Source: Meandrina meandrites (taxonomy: Eukaryota > Cnidaria > Anthozoa > Scleractinia > Meandrinidae). Taken from it: a stretch of DNA of 64,000 nt. This document shows positions 24,301 to 33,300 of the stretch, piece by piece (positions within the stretch are counted from its first letter, which is position 1; the number at the start of each line of letters is the position of its first letter). Under the pieces are notes generated by a model. The model did not search any database. It worked only from the letters and a program-made list of their open reading frames with translations, and was not told where the DNA came from. The position numbers and the translations under genes are program-made. The stretch is from the NCBI GenBank assembly GCA_963693305.1, contig OY855905.1, forward strand, positions 26,913,937-26,977,936, in the 5' to 3' direction.

Positions 24301-27300
24301 TATTTTTACAGCACACTGTTTGCTACAATTTTTCATTGAAGGGCTATGTGCAGAGAGGCCCTATCTGCAATTTTAGGCCAGTTTTGGTGTTGGAGAATTT
24401 AAGAGGGTAAAGTTTTTATGAGTCGTGAGTCAATGAGTCAAATTTTAAATTGTGGTTATTAATTTGAAAATAGTGCTGCCCTTGCTAACTAATAAAAGCT
24501 AACCGCAAGCAAACCAGAATGGAACTAACTGCCAGCAAACTGGAGTGGAACTAACCACAAGCAAACCAGAGTGGAACTAACTGCAAGCAAACTGGAGTGG
24601 AACTAACTGCAAGCAAACTGGAGTGGAACTAAACGCAAGCACACTGGAGTGGAACTAAACGCAAGCAATCTAGAGTAGAACTAACCGTACGCAAAGTGGA
24701 GTACTTCTAAGCTAACTTGAATACAGGCAAACGATGGTTCAATATATAATAACCTACTTTGTTAAAAAATACCCTTGACTCATTGACTCATGACTCATGA
24801 CAGACTCATAGACTCATTTGACTCATAAAACAGGGGACCTCAGAATTTAACATTTGTTACAGTTCAAAATGCTCAAATGACAACAGACAACTGATTCATA
24901 TTACAACATAAAACATAGATGATTAATTTTGTTGCATTGCTGTTCCAAGATAATGAACATCATATCAAAAAATGTAGATGTTGTAAAACAATCATAATAA
25001 TAAATAGTGGGGCATTATGCTAATATCTTCTTAAACTAATATGTACAGAACACGAAACAGTGCACTGATTTATAGCAATGGCTGCATGTAAGTGCTGCAA
25101 TCCCCACACCCTATTCTGTAGATGCGAGACATAACGATACAGGCAATTTAAAACAGGAGATAAAAATAAAATACAAATTATAATTGTGGTATGGCTGCCA
25201 TCCTTGGTACGGTTACTAAATAAATATTTTCTTCAATAAACCATTAATTTATTTTAGAGCCATCATTGGAGACCTACAACCAGCTGCTCCGGGCAGAGTA
25301 CCTCCCAGGTTGGGAAGAGAAAAGGAGACCAAAGTCAAATGAAGGTAAGCATTCTTACTAGTTATTAGGGCTACCATCTGCATTAGGAATGCAAAAGGCA
25401 TTACTATGTTGGGAAGATGATGGGCAGGCAGACCAGCAGACTGAAAGACAGAAGACAGATGGATGGATAGACAGACATCAGATGGGTGGACAGAGGGAAA
25501 GAGTGACAGACAGACAGACAGATGTTTGGGCTGTGGGAAAGTCAGTCATTGGGTCATCCGTCAGTCAGTCAGTTAGTCAGTGAGTCATCAGTCAGTCAGT
25601 GAGTCATTAGTCAGTCAGTCAGTCAGTCAGTCAGTCAGTCAGTCAGTCAGTCAGTCAGTCAGTCAGTCAGTCAGTCAGTCAATAACAAACCAGAATCACT
25701 ATTATCATTTGCTTGCTTCTCCTTGCAGCAGAGAGGCCACGGTCAATTTCAAATCCTGCAGTTCTTGATATGGTGATTACACATCTGGAATCATTACCAC
25801 AGCTACCACCTTTAGAGGACCCAGATGATGGTAAGTGCAATTTATCCCGGGGATTAAATTCCTTGGATAACTAAGTGGGGGTGAGATGTTAACCCTAGGA
25901 CCCCTTACCCTCCACACACGAAGAAAATGACTGTCTTTTGCTTGACATGTTTTCGTTTAGAGCAAATATAATTTGTATGTCAACAGCACAGGGTATGTTA
26001 TGCATATTTATGCATACATGTGTATGTGTACATAAATAGTAACAGCCCTATAATGAACACCAAAGTTCTTAGTAAATGTCCTTCGTAAACTTATATCGTT
26101 AAAGAAAGTCATTTTAAATTAACCAAAACTTTCCAGTTAAACTTACTTGAATCCCTTCCCGTTGTCTTTTCAGCCCTCTTCTTTCATTCAGCCATGAGTG
26201 CGGTAAGCCTTTGTCCTACAAAAGTAGTGTAATATCCTCACTGCATACTCATTACCTCATCGCATAAGGTTAAGTTATGCGAAGAGTTCCCAACTGCTGA
26301 GGCAATAGGCATGCAAAGAGGGTGGAGCATAAAATGCTGTCAACCGCCACCAGGGGAGGTGGGCGGGTCACGAACGCTGGTCGTCGTCCCAAAGTACAGT
26401 TAAAATGACCACGTTTCAAGTTGAGTAATGAAATTTATACACTCAGACCGCAAAGCATCAACACCGCAACAAGCATGCGCGGAAACGGGAATTTGAACAC
26501 ATGAAAACTTCTGCCATGAGCTAATTAATTATGCAGTGAGAATAGTTAGTAGTTACATGATTATACAACTTGGAATTTTGCCTGATTTCGTTCAAATAAA
26601 AGCCAAACAACAATCTGTTAAGCTAACATGGATATGAAATTTTTGGACTTGAATATTAGATGTTTCTCAATGGAGGAACTGAGCAGGCGATAAGAGGCAT
26701 CTGTTTAATCAGACCAGTTGTTCTTAGGTCAATGAAGGCGGCATTTGCCCATAGCTGCTAATGCACTCGTCTTTTTGGCCTTTTCCATTCCCTCAGGGGC
26801 TACCTATGACATCGCCATGCACTCTCTGGCCGGCTTTTGTTTCAGAGTACTTAACTCATCACTTTCTTTTTCACATCTGGCAATTACAAAAAGTGCAAAT
26901 AAACCAAAACCAAATCAGTCTGGCCAATCACAAAGGACATTGACAAGCCAGTAAACAAATCAAAACACAAGGCAACCGTGTGCTAGTGAGTTTTTGGTTT
27001 TACTTCTGATTGAATGAGAAAGTGCTGCAAGTTTTCTAAACCAATCAGTAAGCGTAGGAAAGCAAAACCAAAGCAGACTTTACTTTTAACACTCACGTGA
27101 GAATCGCTCTAATGCAATGAACCAATCAAAACTTGAAGCAAAAAGTTGCAACCCGTGCTAAGGGCGGGAAAACATGCGTAATCCAAGTCACAATTGGTTC
27201 TGCTTTGGCTCCTAATTAGTTGAAGAATCGTAGCATGTTGTTCACTGGGATTTAAATAATTACAGAGGTCAACAGTTGAAAAACCATTGCTAGCATGTAA

Positions 27301-30300
27301 CTACTTTTCACTGCATGGCGAACGAAAACCAGTATAACTGAATTGCATCGTTCTTTCTGAAGACTCTTCTTTGTGTGGATGCAAATCTAGCAATACGCAT
27401 ATACAACTTGATCAAGAAACAGAGCAACTTTGGTTTTCTCGGTGAAAAGCAGGCTCCTGTTTAGTAAGTATGAAATTACTGTGGTCTGATTTGTCTCGCT
27501 GGTTTATTTACAATATTATTCTTAAAGTAATAGTAAGAAGTGCATGTGTAGGAAAATATTTTCTCTTTCAGTGGATAGCTAGCATCTTAGTGACTGGAAT
27601 GGTCAAGTCCCAGAACCTGTTAGAGAGACTGAATGGACATCTCTCTTTTAGCTGCGAGCAGGTTCACGTTTGGGAATACATGCGAGAACAGCCTCGCCAC
27701 TCGCGTGTGTACACCGAGAACGGCCTCGCCACACGCTGATGTACATCGAGAACAGCCTTGCCACACGCGCATGTACACCGAGAACAGCCTCGCCACTCGC
27801 GCGTGTACACCGAGAACGGCCTCGCCACTTGCGCATGTACACCGAGAACAGCCTCACCACTCGCGCGTGTACACCGAGAACTGCCTCGCCACACGCGCAT
27901 GAACACCTAGAACAGCCTCACCACTCGCGCGTGTACACCGAGAACTGCCTCGCCACACGCGCATGTACACCGAGAACAGCCTCACCACTCGCGCGTGTAC
28001 ACCGAGAACTGCCTCGCCACACGCGCATGTACACCAAGAACAGCCTCGGCACTCGCGCGTGTACACCGAGAACGGCCTCGCCACACGCGCATGTACACCG
28101 AGAACGGGAGTGACTATTCTGCACTCAGTTGATGTTGTGAGACAATAGGGAGACACCTCATGACATTTTATACCACGTAACACTCAGTTCATGTAGTGAA
28201 TACAAAACAGCACTACGGTTAGCCTATTTAGCACTGCGGTTAGCCTACTATTCACTTCGGTTAGCCTACTATGCACTCCGGTTACCCTACTAGCACTCCG
28301 TTTAGCCTAAAAAGCACTCCGGTTAGCCTACGTTAGCTTAGTTTGCTTGCGGTTAGCTTTATATTGAGGTTAGGATATATACCCAAAATTTTACGATTTC
28401 TTGCAGCTGGTCGTCGGTAGCCTAGTGGATAGCGTTCCCGCGCGGTAATCCGACGGCCCGGGTTCAAATCCTATTATCGACACTTTTTTTAACTTGAAAA
28501 AAAAATGTTAAGTGTGAGTGACCTTCATGTATGAAAAAGTGAGAAGTCTCACAACATCAACTGAGTGCTGAATAGTCACTCCCCACCGAGAACAGCCTCG
28601 CCACTCACGCGTGCACACCGAGAACGGCCTCGCCACACGCGCATGTACAAGCGAGAACGACCTTGCCATTCGTGTGTGTACACACGAGAACAGCCTTGCC
28701 CCTCAGGCATGTATTCCCAAACGTCTCTCTTTGCACCTCAATTCTACCACCACCACCCCACCCCACCTTGAGTTTGAGATTCGACCTGATGACGTCGTTC
28801 AACAGAGATCTGAGAAGTGTCTTTGATTGGTAAAAATTCAAACTTGAAAGGAGCTAAACCAAGTTACAATCAGTCAGAGACACACCACGGATGCATGGGA
28901 TTATTTTTTAGGTTTTCAGGTCGAATCTCAGACGTTTTTCCATTGGAGAGTGAGTTGAGCACGTAGATGGAGGAAAGAGCGGTTTTGAATTGAGTACGTG
29001 GAACCAAAACCAAAGCGATCACAACAAACAAATAAAAACTAAAATCACATACACACAGCGTCAAGCGCAGGAAAATACGTCTGGTTAACTCGCGACTAAA
29101 TTTGGTTTTGAATATGATTGATTTAGTGGGTGGCGCGAGATTTTTTTTAACCAATCACAGGGCACAGAAAAGCAAAACCAGCGTAATTACAGACAGTTAA
29201 TTGTAAACTGCTCTGTCAGACTTGTGATGGTAATATGAAACTGTCCAGCGTCACTGAAATCAAAAACCAACCTTTCCTTGCTACTCTCGGGATTAATTTT
29301 TTACAAAAGGTCTTTTTTGTTAGTCCATTTGTTGGTTTGTGTATTACATTTTAATTGATTTGTCATTTATTTGCAGCTCGGCATTTCTTTTGACCCTAGC
29401 ATCAGCCAATACAGCATTTCCTTTGTTGTTTGAATATTACAAAGAAATTGTACCTGAGGTAAGTTTAGTTCATGCATCCTTTTTTCAAGCTATGACGTCA
29501 GTGATGACGTCATTGCTTAATTCTGGCAGGTGATGGCGGTATTACGATTATCCCTAGCCTTGTTCCCATATATGGAAGCGAAGAGCACTGGGAATAAGAC
29601 GCAGCACGTGAGGTTTTCTTTCCAATCCGCCATCTTGGTTCTGGTTTTTAACGCCCTCCATTGACTTGTATTTTTATTTTATCTGGGATATTTGTGTTTC
29701 TTTTTTTGGCAAGGTATTTAATCGTTGTTTCCAGTATGCCTTTAACAAAGTTTCGTGTCGTTTAGAAACTTAGACCAAAAGACCATATTTACACTGCCTT
29801 GTTCAACCTTGCCAGTAGAGTAGGGACAACAGACATAGTTCCAAAACTCTATGAAGGTAAGTTGTCACATTCACTTCTTCTGAATTTGTAATAACTGCAA
29901 TTTTTAATACAGAAATATTGTGCACTCAAAAACGTTCAAGCAGTTACAGTAAAAGCTCCTTTAAAATCCTGTGTCTTTATACTTCCCCACTCCGATAAGC
30001 CTTCATCTAGAACTGAACCTTGTTTCGTTTGGATAAGCACCCCTTTTGATAAAGAAAAACTATTTTGTGATGCAAGCACTGACTAAACTGCATAATGTAT
30101 TATGACAACCATCTTGATGAGTAGGCACGCAGAGGGCTGGATCAGTCAAAAGTGTCCCCAAGGGAGAGGTTGACTGGCTGAAAACGAAGTAAGAGGGAGA
30201 AGGGGCAACCTTCTCCCAGGGTCTCGGGGGAGAGAAAGATCCTGGGAACAATGTTGGGAGGGGAAGGGGGAGATTTTCTTTCTCCTTCCGCTCCCTGCCC

Positions 30301-33300
30301 CCTGCAAGGCCACAATTTAATTACGTTTTCCGGGGATGGGGCTTGTTTTCGGTATTTCAAGGTACACTCTTTTTTATAAAAACCCTTTTCATAAGAACGT
30401 TGAGGCTGAGATTTACCCAAATTTTAAGAACATGCTAAGAACATACCCAGGCTGAGAGTCGGAGAACGTCTTTATCTTGCCCATTTGTTTTAATTTTTTG
30501 TAAAATGAGCAGTATAAATAAATGCAAAACTGTGGTCTAACAGGAATGCTTTTAAAAGGAATTTGTCCGCGGCGCCAGATCACAGGGAGCAGGCCTCGCG
30601 AGCATGTCAAGAGCAACTTCATACTCCACATTCGGTGAACAATGCTGTTCAGTTCGGTGAACAATGCTGTTTGATACGTTTCCTGATTTCGTCCGCATTT
30701 ATTTAATGAATACTATAGCATGGAACTTAAGAACGTCTTAAGAACATTTTCAGCCTCAAATCGTAAAAAAAAAAATAAGAACGCTCAGCCTTGGCCCCAA
30801 AGTTAGACGTTCTTTTAAACACGAGTGTATTGTATCTTTGTCTCTCACCAGATATGCGCTTGAATAGGGTAGCATTGACAACGACCGTAGCCAGAGCTCT
30901 GTTCAGAGCCCTTTTGGTAGCTAAGAAACCTGAGGTTAGTTGGTTGTTTCTTGTTGTAACAACGTAAACTGAGAAATAGCCCTTTCAACTCACATGTTTT
31001 TCCGCCATTTGGTTCTGTTTTGAAGAAAACCTTTATTGGTGGACATGTGCAATCATTGCTCCAATAATCTCTCCTGACCGAAACGTGTGGTAAATTAAAG
31101 CCAGTGACTGTGGGGGTGCTAAACAATGTTATTGACCAGGAAATAATGAATACCAATGCAATTCAAAGTGTCAAAAATATAAGTAAGTCATCATTTTGTT
31201 TTAACTGTATATTGTATGCCATTTTAGGATTCCAAGGTGAACCTAGACATAATGCTCGATGTTTTGCGCTGGATGAATATCTTTAATTTGGAGTAAGTTT
31301 TATCCCTGATATAGTTGTGTTCTGATATGACTCGGAGGAGTCACTACCCTGCGAGCAGAGTCTTCTTCGATCTTCCTAGATTAGTCGGGAAGAGGAAGAA
31401 GACTCTGCCAACGGCCTCGAGAATTCGTATTGAGCATGCTCCAAAATCAAATGTAACCAAGCCTCGCTCAGCCTCACTCTCAAGTTGTAACGAAATGACC
31501 GGCAAGAAAATACACTGCATTATTACGAGTCTGAAATTAATTTATCGATTGCTACCTGCTCAAAACTTGTATTTAGTCGGCGATGAGGGAATTCATTGGA
31601 GAGATATCGACGAGCACTGCTTCAGTTGGGAATTGGTTTTCCATTGATGCGAGTTCCTTTGCAACCATCGATCGGGCAGATTTGTTAAATCAACTATTTG
31701 CCATGTCCGGTCGGAAGCGATAAAAACGTATCTTTGCCACTTCGAAAACTAAACAGAGACGTGATTGTGGTTCCGTGAGGCTTGAAATCTGCCAGATTTG
31801 AAGTTTACAGCGAGCAGAATTCGCTGCTTTTTCGAATACTTTGTACGAAAGCGAAGCAGCCATCGTTTTCAACGATCGACTGTAAACAAGTTACCGCAGG
31901 CGCATAAAAAGTCAGCAATTCGTACGGTTGATCATGCGCAATAGTGGAAAACCGGTCTGACTTAAGGTCTGACTAGGTCAAAACTGGTCTGACTCATCCA
32001 TTTCCTCGGATGAGCGGCAATTCAAAGAAACTCGAGGCCGTTGGCAGAGTCTTCTTCCTCTTCCCGACTAATCTAGGAAGATCGAAGAAGACTCTGCTCG
32101 CAGGGTAAGGAGTCACAGTTGTGATCGCCATTTTGAAAGCAAGATGCAAGCATAGTGCGATATTAGAGTTACATGTAAATTGAAATCTAAATCAGAATTT
32201 AGGGCTTGCAGGGATAATGTAAGAATATTTTTTATAGTGAGTCTGTTATCTCCTTTGAATTTGAAAGTGATAGTATTTTTATTGCTCAGGTCAAAACTCG
32301 CCAATGATTTATTTAATCTTTATTTCTTGTAGGGTTTCTCCTTTCATGATCAATGGTATCATTCACATGTACTGTTTAAACGGCAAGCTGCTGGAGGCCT
32401 GGTAGGTTTGGTGGACATCTGAAAGGCCGTATCCAGACAAGAACGGAACTTGGCGAGAGTACAAACTCTTGATCTTGTTTGACTGCCAATTCTCTGGCGT
32501 TCTCGCCGATTCTCTTGAGTTCTCATCAAATTTAGACCGCTCACATCTTTTGCGAAAGTCGAAACGATGAATGCTGGTGCACTTTTTGATTCTCTCAGCT
32601 CGTTTGAATGAACGCGCTCATGAAAAAAAGATGAAAAGTTAAAGAAAACTCAACTGTAATGCCTCAATTCTTGGTGACTATCGTTTTTGCTTTGCTCAGC
32701 CTTAAAATACACAAAGGTTACTTCGCGCCTGACGTTGAACTCTAACTGTAATCGCCAAATTCTGGCTACGTTAGTGTGGTGTATGTGTGCTGGTAGATTA
32801 ATCAGTCCAGTGGTTGTTGATTTGAGCAAAGAGACATATTTAAAAAGCTATAAGCATGATGGCTATAGATTCAGGCCAAGCAAAAATAACTTTTTTTATC
32901 TTTTTTTGAAATTTTGATTCAAGAAATGTTTGAAAAATGACTTGAAATTTCATTCTAGAAACTAAGAGTTTGATTGGTTTCTGTTCTTTCAGGAGAACTT
33001 TGGACATGTTTGAAAAAAGGAGAGTTCCTCCAAGGTAAAATTTTTTTTCATGCTGGCATCTTGAATCTTTAGTGTTTCTGTACATCAGTTGTGGGGCGCA
33101 TCAGCAACTCAAAGAAGACTGCTACAAGATGTGCTCTGTACGAGAAGACTGCAACGAGCATCCATTCTCCTCCGTTCCCTTACCTTGTCTCCCTTCCTTT
33201 CCCAACCCTCCCTTCTTTCGCTTAATTTTAGGATATTCATGTCCTGTTGTTTTTCAAGAGGATTTGCCGGGATGCATGATGTGACTGGCGTTATATAGCG

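Larger units (their letters stand above)
27667..28723. mobile_element. Composite element: short inverted ends around a split minisatellite
   Basis: CGTTTGGGAATACATG at 27667 is exactly inverted at 28708-28723. Immediately inside both ends lies the same minisatellite in the same orientation. The middle (28107-28583) is a foldback with its own inverted ends. No flanking duplication is evident. It lies in PTCD3 intron 20. Confidence 0.65.

Noticed and set aside
27633..28183. Several overlapping open frames of 60-147 codons on both strands with [14 protein letters not shown] repeats
   Set aside because: They translate the 32-bp GC-rich minisatellite, whose sequence has few stop codons in any frame. 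No splice context, no family resemblance.
28411..28483. Intact tRNA gene
   Set aside because: A and B boxes match, but the D and anticodon stems do not pair acceptably. Kept only as a tRNA-like unit.
29459..29765. Possible box C/D snoRNA in PTCD3 introns (the human gene hosts SNORD94)
   Set aside because: A GTGATGA C-box-like word at 29501 has no CTGA D box or terminal stem at a suitable distance. I found no better candidate by eye in the other introns; an Infernal search would decide.
30142..30664. 92- and 83-codon frames on the minus strand
   Set aside because: Low-complexity G-rich sequence and part of the 30363-30829 element. They do not match PTCD3 or another family.
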